Source: Nosema muscidifuracis (Eukaryota > Microsporidia > Nosematidae). Taken from it: DNA of 64,000 nucleotides. The position numbers and the translations under genes were made by a program. Location of the stretch: positions 620,001-684,000 of the forward strand of contig JAIOKI010000001.1 in the NCBI GenBank assembly GCA_028335825.1, in the 5' to 3' direction. Numbering within the stretch: the stretch's first letter is position 1; each line of letters begins with the position of its first letter. The notes beneath the pieces were generated by a model. It had not been told where the DNA came from. It did no database searches and saw only the letters and a list, made by a program, of their open reading frames with translations. Shown piece after piece: positions 52,405 to 62,329 of this stretch.

Positions 52405-52799
52405 TTATAATTTTCTTAAAGCCATACTTTTAATCTATGCTGAAGATGATTCTCGTTTCTTTGATTTTTTATGAATGTTAATAATTAAATAGCTTTATAA
52501 AAAATATCTAAATAGGGATAATGAATCATGTAAGATTAAATATTTTTATACATGTTCCTTATCATTTCTAAATGGAATTTATTAGATTTTCAGCTAGTTT
52601 TGTAATCCATTGAAATGCTTTCAAGCATATTTTTTAGACTAATTGAATAAATATAAGCCTTTATATTAAAAATATATCTAGTGTCATTCTGTGTATTATT
52701 TGAATACCGACTTAGGTTGTAAATAATACAATTATTCTGATTCTAAAAAAAATAATGTTATGCATTTAATTTATAATTGTATAACTTAATAAATTGATA

Positions 52800-53005
52800 C
52801 ATAAATCTTTTTACAATAAATTTTTAAATATCAATCTATAATTTTAAATTGACAAATTAATCTTATTACAATAAATTTTTAAATATCAATCTATAATTAT
52901 AAATTGAATAACTTTATACATCATAATTATAAATTGACAAATTAATCTTATTACAATAAATTTCTATATATCAATTTATAATTTTAAATTGAATAACTTT
53001 ATACA
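52800..53005. repeat. AT tandem repeat, irregular 57-84-bp units
   Basis: Three copies of TTACAATAAATTTTTAAATA followed by TCAATCTATAATT and TAAATTGA, two of them with a further AATAACTTTATACATCATAA block. Confidence 0.8.
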
Positions 53006-53066
53006 TCATAATTTATAATTAAAATTTACTGAATATTTTTATATTTAATATTTTTTATTTTTTTTA

Positions 53067-53070
53067 CCCC
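53067..53070 (+). promoter_or_regulatory. C-run start-proximal motif of the Arf-like gene
   Basis: CCCC two bases before the ATG. Confidence 0.6.
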
Positions 53071-53072
53071 AA

Positions 53073-53588
53073 ATGGGAAATATCTGTTCATGCACTAACA
53101 AAGAAATGCCTAAGCATATTATTTCTGTTATAGGACTAGAAGATGATATTAAAAGTATTTTGATACATATAGTTCCAGGATTTAATAAGGAAAAACAGCT
53201 GACTAAATTTTCAGAACATACATTTGTTAATGGTAATATTGAAGTAATAATTCATGCTCATATAATTACTCCAATGATTAAGTCATTAATTAAACTTCAT
53301 TCTGCTGTTGAATCTGCTATCATTTACTCGATAGATTCAGATAGCAAAGAGTCTATTGAAGCTGTAAAAGTATTAATTGAAGATAATGATTCAAGAAGTA
53401 AGAGTGATATGGTTACTGTTTTGTGTAGAGGAAAATACTTGGATAATCCTGATTTAGATGTTGTAAAACAAATGTTTAAGAGTAATGTGCATAATCATTT
53501 TGAGTTTGTTAAGTTTAATGAAGAAGAAACTGATATCTATTCTAAACAGACATTTGACAAGATTTATGGTAAATTAAGCGGAAATTAA
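53073..53588 (+). CDS. Arf/Arl-like pseudo-GTPase with dual lipidation signal
   Basis: A 171-residue protein, near the size of Arf proteins (about 180). The N terminus MGNICSC has Gly2 for myristoylation and Cys5/Cys7 for palmitoylation, so it should be membrane-bound. ISVIGLEDDIKSILIHIV (17-34) takes the place of the Arf P-loop strand: G21, K27 and S28 remain but the second glycine of GxxxxGK is Ile. The DVGGQ switch II (about 59-66) is not recognisable. SAIIYSIDSDSKESIEAVKV (81-100) follows the Arf pattern VxDSxDxxRxxEA, and VTVLCRGKYLDNPD (114-127) aligns with VFANKQDLPNA, with the base-specificity NKxD replaced by RGKY. It is therefore probably an Arf-derived adaptor that does not cycle on GTP. 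The intact frame and good C-run argue that it is functional. Confidence 0.6.
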   Translation: MGNICSCTNKEMPKHIISVIGLEDDIKSILIHIVPGFNKEKQLTKFSEHTFVNGNIEVIIHAHIITPMIKSLIKLHSAVESAIIYSIDSDSKESIEAVKVLIEDNDSRSKSDMVTVLCRGKYLDNPDLDVVKQMFKSNVHNHFEFVKFNEEETDIYSKQTFDKIYGKLSGN

Positions 53589-53633
53589 AAGTTTTATTTT
53601 TTTGTTTACAAAAAACAGTGTTTATAAAAAGGT

Positions 53634-53705
53634 GGGCCCAACCGGGGATCGAACCCGGGACCTTCTGCACCCAAAGCAGACGCCATACCACTAGACTATC
53701 AGGCC
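53634..53705 (-). tRNA. tRNA-Pro (TGG)
   Basis: A 72-base tRNA on the minus strand. The acceptor GGCCTGA pairs with TTGGGCC, the anticodon stem TCTGC/GCAGA is perfect, the loop TTTGGGT gives TGG, and the T arm is CCGGG-TTCGATC-CCCGG with a canonical B box. No CCA is encoded and there is no intron. It lies 45 bp downstream of the Arf-like gene on the opposite strand. Confidence 0.95.
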
Positions 53706-54184
53706 TCATATTTTTGAGGTGTTATAATTAAATGTAAATAAATATTTGATACAACATGAGAAATTAATGAAGAATTTTTAATGAATTATAATCATAAAGA
53801 ATATTTTTAAAAATGTCTATGTATAGACTTTTAGTAATTCTAATTCCAGAGATTTCGTTAAATTTTGCATCACTTAAAACTTATTATAAATTCTATAGGA
53901 ATTTCATATCTTAAAGCTTAAAAATCTATTTATAAATACAGTATCTTTTTTATACAAGTATTTTAATTTTTTAATTTTAAAAATTTAATTTTTAACAATC
54001 CGTTATTTTAAATTATTTCTAAATATTTTAAATTCCTTTTCAAATATAAAATTTAGAACGTTTTTAATAAAAGTCATAAAAATCATATTTTCTTCTTAAA
54101 GCACATTTTTAGAAAATGATACTTTGCATTAATAAATCTTTTAAATAATTTATTTGGCTATAAAAAGTTTTATTTAATTAGGGG
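53706..54184. other. AT-rich divergent intergenic interval
   Basis: No feature recognised. A GGGG directly abuts the next ATG; a C-run is absent. Confidence 0.4.
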
Positions 54185-54526
54185 ATGCCAGGAAATTTAG
54201 AAATCGGTCAAGAAAATAACGACAAATTACCATTAGAAAATAACAACCAATATAATATGATAAATTATATCAGTTCATTTATAGAGAGTTTTGCTGACAA
54301 ATTAACATCCATAGAAAGTGAATCAAATATTTATAAGACAGATTGGGTTATTTTATTAAGTCTTACATTTTTCTTAATATTTATTCCACTGATTTATTTT
54401 TTTTATAGATCGATTTCTAACTGCTGTATGAAAAATTTAAATTGTTCTGATAAATACAATAATATAGATGAGCCCATAGCAGTAGTGGTAGGTAAGAATG
54501 GTGAAATAATACCAGATAAAAATTAA
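54185..54526 (+). CDS. Single-pass membrane protein, 113 residues
   Basis: The N-terminal 50 residues are polar and Asn/Glu-rich with no signal sequence. One membrane segment WVILLSLTFFLIFIPLIYFF (about residues 53-72) is followed by a short cytosolic-type tail with YRSISNCCMKNLNCSDKYN, where juxtamembrane cysteines could be palmitoylated, and VVVGKNGEIIPDKN at the end. The start is assigned to the first ATG; GGGG lies directly before it, the reverse of the usual C-run. No family recognised. Confidence 0.55.
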   Translation: MPGNLEIGQENNDKLPLENNNQYNMINYISSFIESFADKLTSIESESNIYKTDWVILLSLTFFLIFIPLIYFFYRSISNCCMKNLNCSDKYNNIDEPIAVVVGKNGEIIPDKN

Positions 54527-56002
54527 ATTTATTATACTAAACAAATTATACAATTTTTAATCATTATATAAGTTAATTTATAAAAATATCACATGTTTAG
54601 AGAAAATTGATGAGGAATAATCTAGACATGTACTGATGATAAATTCTGAAAGTGCTTTAGTTATAATCAACTTTAATTTATTTAAAGGAGTTTTATAAGA
54701 TAAAAAGATAATATAATGACGCGATTATATAATATAACACCCACATACATTAAATTATGAAGTTTTATTGAGTATTTATAAAATCACAATATTAATTAAT
54801 AACGTTAAAATGATAATTAAAAATAAATATAAATAAATTGATCCTTACAAGCAAGGCCTTATAATATGCTGATTTACAACACGGATTATTAACTAAGAAG
54901 TTTTTATTGGCCATTTGGTTTTTTCTTCAGATGCTAATAAATAGTTTTGTCAATAAAAGTAACCCCAAAAATGTAAATTTAACGAAAATAATAAATTATT
55001 TTAACTAAAAAACCTGATATTTATGAGGAATTATTCCTACTTTAAACAGCTTAAAAATATGGTATACAAAAAGAAATTTGACAAATCTTTTTTTAGCAAT
55101 TCTATTATAAAAAATTTATGTTTATGTCAATAATTATGAAACTAAGATTATAACATATAATTATATGGGAGAGGTACAAACTTCTATATTTAATACAGAA
55201 TTAATTATGATGACCCTCAGAAGACTTAATATATAACCTTAAATTCGTTCCCTCTTTAGAAATGCTTTTTGTAAAGTTTATAACCAATATAGCTATTTCA
55301 AGGATTAACATCATTTTATTTTAATCTTTAGGGCTTTAACACGAAATGTACTAAAGTCAATAATTTTAATTTAATTAAAATTTTTTGCGTTTTTGTTTAT
55401 ATTTTTAAGATAAATTAAAAATTAAAAAATTATTTACAATTATAATCTCTAAGTAGTGACATAAGAAAACGTGTTAATTAAATATAACAAACATTATAGA
55501 AAAATATAGAATTTTTTGGTTGAATGAAAGCATATAAAAATATATATTTTGATTCTAGGCATAAACTTTAATCTTTGAGTATCACATCAAAGTTATAAGT
55601 TTCAGAATGAAGTAAAAATATTGATCGAAAGATTTCTTGTCTAAAAAAGAAGAAGTAACAATAATGTCTATATCTAAAAAAATATAATTATTGATGTTTT
55701 TTTTAATATAAATACATACCAAATCAAAAATCTTAGATCAAATTTTTTATCTTTAATTAAAAAAGACTTTTACAAAACAAAAAAAAAATTAAATAAACAA
55801 TAATTAATAAAATATTATATTTTATAGATCAAACTTACAATATTACAATTTTGAATATTCCATTAAAGACCAATTTATTCGAAAAATGAATTTGACTCAA
55901 AAATTAGTTTAAAAAGTCATATATGTATAATCAGAAAAAGAAATTTATTTTATTTTTTAATTAAACTCTTTTATCTATTCTCATTTTTTATAAGTCTACC
56001 CT
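54527..56002. other. AT-rich gene-free interval
   Basis: 1.5 kb without an open frame of note or a repeat array. The patch 55165-55330 is slightly less AT-rich but has no coding pattern I can support. Confidence 0.45.
55999..56001 (+). promoter_or_regulatory. C-run start-proximal motif of the 56003 gene
   Basis: CCC one base before the ATG. Confidence 0.55.
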
Positions 56003-56806
56003 ATGATAAAAAGATCTGTGCTTATTAAAATATATTCTGTATTTACTATATTAAACATTATTTTGGAAATAATACAAACGAGGAGAATTATGGATTTTAT
56101 ATCATTGATTGATATCAACAATCATGAAATACTAACTCTAGAATACCAATTAATCTACTCTAAAATTCTTCTTCTATTGGATACGTATTACTACGTCAGC
56201 TTCTATTTAGAGAGAAGAATAAATGCTATAATACAACTTAAAGTAGTTAAACTTATTACATCAACTATATGGTTAATTATGGCCTTTAGATTAGGATTTA
56301 ATATAGAGATAATATGTTTTTTGGTTATACAAGGTCTATCTTTGATAATTATTAGGTACTCTTTTGAAATAGAATATGGTTCTATATACACAAGATACAA
56401 TCATATAGTAAGCGCTGATCCTAATATAATTAACATGTATATCGTATCACAAGCTATAAGAGCTGTAAAATCGGCCATTATTTTATTTCTTCTTTTACTT
56501 TTATTTGCTGATATAACTAACGGTAGATGGAATTATTATAGAATACTATCTTATCTTAAAGTCATATTTTTCGTAATAGATCGTGCGTTACAAAGACAAA
56601 ATCTAAGTGCTAACATTTTTAATTTAACTTCTCTAATAGCTTTTGGTATGCTTAATATTTTAGGGTTGATTTATGTATACATATTATTTAAAGCTGATAT
56701 CATACTTGATAATGAGGTGTCAGTTTTTATAGAAATAATTTCCTTGACTATGAATATTTTAATGATATATAATTTATATCTTTACAACAAATTAAAGTCA
56801 AAATAA
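56003..56806 (+). CDS. Polytopic membrane protein of unknown function
   Basis: A 267-residue protein with about six or seven hydrophobic segments, including LIKIYSVFTILNIILEII, LITSTIWLIMAFRLGFNI, IICFLVIQGLSLIIIRY, IILFLLLLLFADI, ILGLIYVYILF and EIISLTMNILMIYNLYLY. Loops are short and basic, with a conserved-looking RWNYYRIL. It has no transporter signature that I recognise, so only membrane location can be stated. CCC one base upstream supports the start. Confidence 0.7.
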   Translation: MIKRSVLIKIYSVFTILNIILEIIQTRRIMDFISLIDINNHEILTLEYQLIYSKILLLLDTYYYVSFYLERRINAIIQLKVVKLITSTIWLIMAFRLGFNIEIICFLVIQGLSLIIIRYSFEIEYGSIYTRYNHIVSADPNIINMYIVSQAIRAVKSAIILFLLLLLFADITNGRWNYYRILSYLKVIFFVIDRALQRQNLSANIFNLTSLIAFGMLNILGLIYVYILFKADIILDNEVSVFIEIISLTMNILMIYNLYLYNKLKSK

Positions 56807-58565
56807 AGAATTAATTCAATAAAATTTAAATAGTTCTAATCAAATGCAAATTTAGCAGTCATAGTCTTTCTATATTAAACCCACTATTGATTCATCTATA
56901 TTTCGAATACGAAATTAAAATTAGATATTTAATTATAAAAAATTTTATGTATAATTAACAATTATGATATTTTACCTTTTATTTATATGAGTCTAATTAT
57001 ATTTCGAGGAGAATACTGTATTTATTTATGAAATATTTTTTTATAAGCATTTAATAAAATCAAAAAAAAAATTCATAATAAATTAAATGATATTCAAAGT
57101 GACTAAAAAGAACATAGTTAGTTAAAATTTTTAAAATATTGATTATATAAGATATATTTATTAAAAAATTTGAAAAGACATTTTTATTATTTTAATCCAA
57201 ACAAAAATATTATTTATTAATTAAAATATAAATTTCTTGATCATAAGATTAAGGCCACTCTCATTTATTATATAAAATTAACTTTATAAGATAATCAATT
57301 TTTAAATCCTTCTACAAAATAGATTTATCTTTTTGTTTTTTAATTAGATATAAAGTTTTTCATTATTTTATATACCCAGCGATAGAATGTATAGCGATTA
57401 TTAAATATCTCTTTTTTTCCTTAGATTAAGCAATAATTTCAAGAAAAATATATTATCATCTTAAGAAGGATTTATACAACTCTTCATTATATATCAGATA
57501 TGAAGTAAAGCTTACTAGAAAGAAAATAATTGTTTTAAATATATAGAAGTAATCTTTTTACTTGCTTAGTTTTTTAACTCAATGCAAGTTTTCTTAGAAT
57601 TCTCACAATAATATTTAAATAAATATTTATTTATATCTGTAGCCAACCAAAAAAATTCTAAATTATATATTCTGTTATTCTATTAAACCCCAATTTTTTC
57701 AAGCAATAATAATTAATCATATTAATTTATATTGCTGAGTTAAGTATTGAAAAGAAGGCTGATAGATAATATATTAAAAAAAATTTCTATTACTTGTAAG
57801 TACCAATTATTTATTATACGCTTAAATAATGATTCATCTAATTTGTTCAATAAAATTCTTATCAAACACTTCTAATTTAAGTTAATCCTTTAAAAATTTA
57901 ATAGATTAATATTAATAAAGCTTTTAGTTATTTTTTATATGTTCGATATCTATTATGTTATTTAATATTACAATACATATTAAATCATAAAGAAGGATTT
58001 CTTACTGAAGAAAGAAAATACGTTAATTTCATTAAAATTTGAATTTATTTACAATATCACATAGTTAGAATATTATGGGAATGATATATTATGTCATTAT
58101 TTTATATTTAAAAATTTTTATATCTCAATATTATTCGTTTTTTTAGTATTATAAAGTACTGCAAAATGTTTATTTACCAAGAATATTTCTATAGATGTAA
58201 TATTTAATACCAGATCATGATTAAATAAATTTTTAAATTAAATTACATCTGCTAAATGATAATTTTATTTAATTTCTTACACTTCAAGTCGAGTGACTAA
58301 AATTATTTTTTATTTTTTTATCCCCTGAAGTTATTTTAATTGATAAAAATTTTTACATCTGTTTTACTGTATTGACATCATTAAATTATAATTAATTTTC
58401 TTAATACCAAAGTATCATCTTTTATATCAGTATTAAAATAACTTGAATTATTTTATTAATATTAAAATAACATTAGAGTTTTAAATTATCATTATATCAA
58501 TTAAATTACTAAATATTATTTATATCAGTATTAGTTAAATTATTAAAAAATTTTAACCCCAAAAA
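56807..58565. other. AT-rich gene-free interval
   Basis: No gene. The last 90 bp (from about 58475) are part of the duplication that contains the LRR genes. Confidence 0.45.
58557..58560 (+). promoter_or_regulatory. C-run start-proximal motif of LRR copy 1
   Basis: CCCC five bases before the ATG; retained although the gene is frameshifted. Confidence 0.6.
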
Positions 58566-60001
58566 ATGCTGATTATCCAATTTTTGCTAATAAAGTGTTC
58601 ATTAGAGATCAATAATGAAAAAACAGTAGAGATAATCTTTCAAGATGAGGAGCGTGGTTTTTACAACTTAAGTAATCCTATATTTGAAAGTGCAGGATTA
58701 CTTAAATTACTTACAAAAGATGAAACTTGGAAGAAAGATAAAATCGATCTGCAGAATTGTAAGTTCAAAGTATTTAATTTTATCTATAATTCTTTTTTAG
58801 ATAATACAAATGATATACTTAACTTGGATGAATTTCTTGATATTTTATATGTTATTGATTTTTTATCATTTGATAAAGAAAAGGAGAGTATAAATTTAAG
58901 AAAACAGTACGAAAGATTATCTTTAATACTAATTGATAAAATCTTAGAAGATGATAAATTTATACCAAATGCATTAGAAATTTTAGAAACTATAAAAATG
59001 AAATTTTTAAGAGATCAAATATTAATTCTTTTAAATGAATATAGTAAGATAGAGAATTTTATTTTTGAATTATATGATGAAATATGTAATGTTTATTTTG
59101 GTGAAAAAACTGAAAATACAAATTTTAAGGATTTAGAAATATTAGATTGTTCTTCTGATTATTTGTGTTTGAAAGTACATGAAAAAGTTCTTTACTGGTA
59201 TGCTAGATTTTTAAATTTATCTTTTATTCGTTTATTTGATCCAAAAAATAAAAATAGCTTTAAAATACTGAACTGCGAATATATTGATTTGAATTCTAAA
59301 GAATTTATGAATCTGGTGATAAATCTTATAGATTTAAAACTAAAAGTATTGGAGAGATTTTTGAAAAATCTAATGGAGTTGAAGATCTTATTTTAAAAAC
59401 TAATAAGCTGATTTCTACTGACTTGAATATAATCATAGATTATAAGTCACTAAAAAATATTTATTTGTTTAATTTAAAAAAATCAGAAAAATTTAATTTC
59501 CAAGATTTCTACAATATTTATACATGTCCTAATATAAAAGAGATAGTTTTTTATAATTATAATTTGATTCCTAGTTACAATAAATTAAAAGATATTGCAG
59601 TATCGAATAATGAAGAAAAAAAAGTGTTTATAAAAATAGCTTTTTGTAAAATTGAACAAGGATTTTTAGAAGTATTCAATTATACGAAAGATTGTGAGTC
59701 TTTAAATATAGAGAATTGTGATTTAAGAAATTTGGATATTAGCGTTATATTTACAATGAAAAATCTTATAAATTTAAAATTAAGAGGTTGTTTTTTGAAA
59801 TCAGAACAATTAAAAATGATAAGCAATTTAAAGAATTTAGAAGTTTTAGATGTTATAAATAACGATTTAACTGATGAGATTATAGTAGAATTTCAAAAAC
59901 TTGACAAGCTTAGAATTCTAAAAATAGAAAATTCAGGATTGACAAGGGAATCGATTGAAGAACATTTTTTAGATAGAAATATTGTTTATTTAAATAATTA
60001 A
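58566..60001 (+). pseudogene. Secreted leucine-rich-repeat protein, copy 1, frameshifted
   Basis: Paralogue of the intact gene at 60528-61985. The first frame (58566-59396) starts MLIIQFLLIKCSLEINNEK and follows the intact copy to about residue 248. There, around 59310, a 10-bp stretch present in copy 2 (its AACTTAATGA at about 61287) is missing, shifting the frame. The remainder, including the leucine-rich repeats, continues in another frame to 60001. The deletion lies at a short ATGA-type direct repeat, as expected for slippage. The promoter C-run is intact, so the gene may still be transcribed and would give a 276-residue protein without its repeat domain. It is probably a recent pseudogene. 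Confidence 0.8.
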
Positions 60002-60024
60002 ACTTTTTTACAATTCTCTTTAAA

Positions 60025-60225
60025 TTAAAAATATAATTTTTTTATGACTCTATCTCTTTTTTGTAGAATAATATTTCTAATGAAATTATCCTGTATTACT
60101 GGAACTTTGTTAAACTTCAAATAAAATTCAACTAAACTTTTAATTTTATTTTGATACCCACTCTTGTGGCTCTCTATACCTTTATATAATAGCTCCTCTA
60201 AACATTTCTTCTCTTGTCTATTCAT
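60025..60225 (-). CDS. Small hypothetical protein, 66 residues
   Basis: Basic, helical protein starting MNRQEKKCLEELLYKGIESH and ending in KKLYF. It lies tail-to-tail with LRR copy 1, and its 3' end falls in the duplicated flank, so only remnants of its last codons follow copy 2 (about 62025-62075). No C-run is upstream. The presence of a good ATG and a basic composition unlike the surrounding spacer keep it possible; it could equally be chance. Confidence 0.35.
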   Translation of the reverse strand: MNRQEKKCLEELLYKGIESHKSGYQNKIKSLVEFYLKFNKVPVIQDNFIRNIILQKRDRVIKKLYF

Positions 60226-60519
60226 AATCCTTAAAATAGAATATCCCCTTTTTTAAACAATTATTTTTTAAATTGTTTTTTAATTTATCCTTTTTAAATC
60301 TCGAAACAGATTTTTCCGATTCTTCGATAGTTTACATTTTTGAGTATTTCTAAGCAGCTTTCCCTTTTTAGTTTAATTACGTATTTATTTACGATTTTGT
60401 CTTAATTAAATTAAAAGAAAAAAGTAATGATATTTTATAATATATCACAGTTTTAAATTATCTTTTATGTCAGTATTAGTTAAATTATTAAAATTTTATA
60501 AAAAAATTATTTTGTTTAA

Positions 60520-60524
60520 CCCCC
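60520..60524 (+). promoter_or_regulatory. C-run start-proximal motif of LRR copy 2
   Basis: CCCCC three bases before the ATG. Confidence 0.6.
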
Positions 60525-60527
60525 AAA

Positions 60528-61985
60528 ATGCTTATTATCCAATTTTTGCTAATAAAATGTTCATTAGAAATCACTAATGAAAAAAATAATGGCAAAACAG
60601 TAGAGATAGTTTTTCAAGATGAGGAACGTGGTTTTTACAACCTAAATAATCCTATATTTGAAGATTCAGAATTACTTAAAGTACTTACAAAAAATGAAAC
60701 TTGGAAAAAAGATAAAATTGATCTGCAGGATTGTAAATTCAAAGTATTTGATTTTATCTATAATTATTTTTTAGAAAATACAAATGATATACTTAACTTG
60801 GATGAATTTCTTGATATTTTATATGTTATTGATTTTTTATCATTTGATAAAGAAAAGGAGAACATAAATTTAAGAAACCTGTACGAAAGATTATCTTCAA
60901 TATTAATTGATAAAATCTTAAAAGATGATAAATTTATACCAAATGCATTAGAAATTGTAGAAATTATAAAAATGGAAGTTTTAAGAGATAAAATATTGAT
61001 TCTTTTAAATGAATATAGTAAGATAGAGAATTTTATTTTTGAATTAGAAAATGAAATATGTAATGTTTATCTTGGTGAAAAAACTGAAAATACAAATTTT
61101 AAGAATTTAGAAATATTAGATTGTTCTTCTGATTATTTGTGTTTGAAAGTACATGAAAAAGTTCTTTACTGGTATGCTAGATTTTTAAATTTATCTTTTA
61201 TTCGTTTATTTGATCCAAAAAATAAAAATAGCTTTAAAATAATGAATTTCGAATATATTGATTTAAATTCTAGTAAATTTATGAAACTTAATGAATCTGG
61301 TGATAAATCTTATAGATTTCAAATTAAAAGTATTGGTGAGATTTTAAAAAAAATTAATGGAGTTGAAAATCTTGTTTTAAAAAATAATAGGCTGATTTCT
61401 ACTGACATGAATATAATTAGAGATTACGAGTCACTAAAAAATATTCATTTGTTAAATTACAAAAAAATAGAAAATTTTAATTGCCAAGATTTCTATAATC
61501 TTTATGCATGTCCTAATATAGAAATGATAGTTTTTTATAATTATAATCTTATTCCTAGTTACAATAAATTAAAAGATATTGTAGTATCGAATAAAGAAGA
61601 AGAAAAAATTATTATTGAACTAACTTCTTGTAAAATAAAACAAGGATTTTTAGAAATATTTAATTATACTAAAGATTGTAAGTCTTTAATTGTAGAGAAT
61701 TGTGATTTAAGAAATTTGGATATTAACGTAATATTTACAATGAAAAATCTTTTGATTTTAACATTAAATAGTTGTTTTTTAAAATCAGATCAATTAAAAA
61801 TGATTAGCAATTTGAAGGATTTAACAGTTTTAGATGTTACAAATAACGATTTAACTAATGAAATTATAGTAGAACTTCGAAAACTTGAAAAGCTTAAAGC
61901 TATAAGCATAAAAAATTCAGGATTGACGAGGGAATCGATAAATGAACATTTTTTAGATGGAAATGTTCTAATTTTTGATAATTAA
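60528..61985 (+). CDS. Secreted leucine-rich-repeat protein with BTB/POZ-like N-terminal domain, copy 2 (intact)
   Basis: A 485-residue protein. The N terminus MLIIQFLLIKCSLEI looks like a short signal peptide. Residues about 24-130 (VEIVFQDEERGFYNL, then LQDCKFKVFDFIYNYFLENT, LDEFLDILYVIDFLSFD and LSSILIDKIL) have the pattern of a BTB/POZ or Skp1-like fold: strand, helix pair, then an ILxxxDFL helix. From about residue 270 there are leucine-rich repeats with the LxxLxLxxCxL/NxL signature, for example LVLKNNRLIST, SLIVENCDLRNLDINVIF, NLLILTLNSCFLK and LTVLDVTNNDLTNEI. LRR proteins with signal peptides are an expanded class in microsporidia, proposed to contact the host. A POZ-like domain on a secreted protein would be unusual, which either weakens the domain call or suggests mimicry of a host ubiquitin-ligase adaptor (inference). 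Confidence 0.7.
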   Translation: MLIIQFLLIKCSLEITNEKNNGKTVEIVFQDEERGFYNLNNPIFEDSELLKVLTKNETWKKDKIDLQDCKFKVFDFIYNYFLENTNDILNLDEFLDILYVIDFLSFDKEKENINLRNLYERLSSILIDKILKDDKFIPNALEIVEIIKMEVLRDKILILLNEYSKIENFIFELENEICNVYLGEKTENTNFKNLEILDCSSDYLCLKVHEKVLYWYARFLNLSFIRLFDPKNKNSFKIMNFEYIDLNSSKFMKLNESGDKSYRFQIKSIGEILKKINGVENLVLKNNRLISTDMNIIRDYESLKNIHLLNYKKIENFNCQDFYNLYACPNIEMIVFYNYNLIPSYNKLKDIVVSNKEEEKIIIELTSCKIKQGFLEIFNYTKDCKSLIVENCDLRNLDINVIFTMKNLLILTLNSCFLKSDQLKMISNLKDLTVLDVTNNDLTNEIIVELRKLEKLKAISIKNSGLTRESINEHFLDGNVLIFDN

Positions 61986-62329
61986 ACTTTTTTATGATTC
62001 TCTTTAAATTAAAATATAATTTTTTATGACTTTCTCTATTTTGTAGAATCATATTTGTAAGGAAATATAAATCAAATTCTTTATAAACATTGAATTAACA
62101 ATTTAATCTATCAGATTAATAAATTATAACGTTAAGTCTTTCTATTTTTTCATGATAAAATATAATCTTTACATTAATAATAATAGAAGATTAAAAATTA
62201 CAGAGAAATTGAAAAAAATACCTAATTTAACGTAGTAAAAATATTTTAATTATCAACATTATGCTTAATAAAACATAAGACAATACCGAATTGTTATTTA
62301 TATACGATAATGTGGTCTAAATATCAAAA

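Larger units (their letters stand above)
52405..53072. other. AT-rich intergenic interval
   Basis: Contains the interspersed tandem repeat at 52800-53005; otherwise nothing. Confidence 0.45.
58475..62075. repeat. Tandem segmental duplication of the LRR gene unit (two copies, about 1.6 kb each)
   Basis: Copy 1 is about 58475-60095 and copy 2 about 60450-62075. Similarity runs through the 5' flank (ATCAGTATTAGTTAAATTAT), the whole coding region and the 3' flank (CTCTTTAAATTAAAA ... TTTTGTAGAATCATATTT). The stretch 60095-60450 between the copies is unique. Confidence 0.85.

Noticed and set aside
60025-60225. RNase P Rpr2/Rpp21 subunit
   Set aside because: Faint resemblance in the helical part only; the zinc-binding cysteines of that family are absent.
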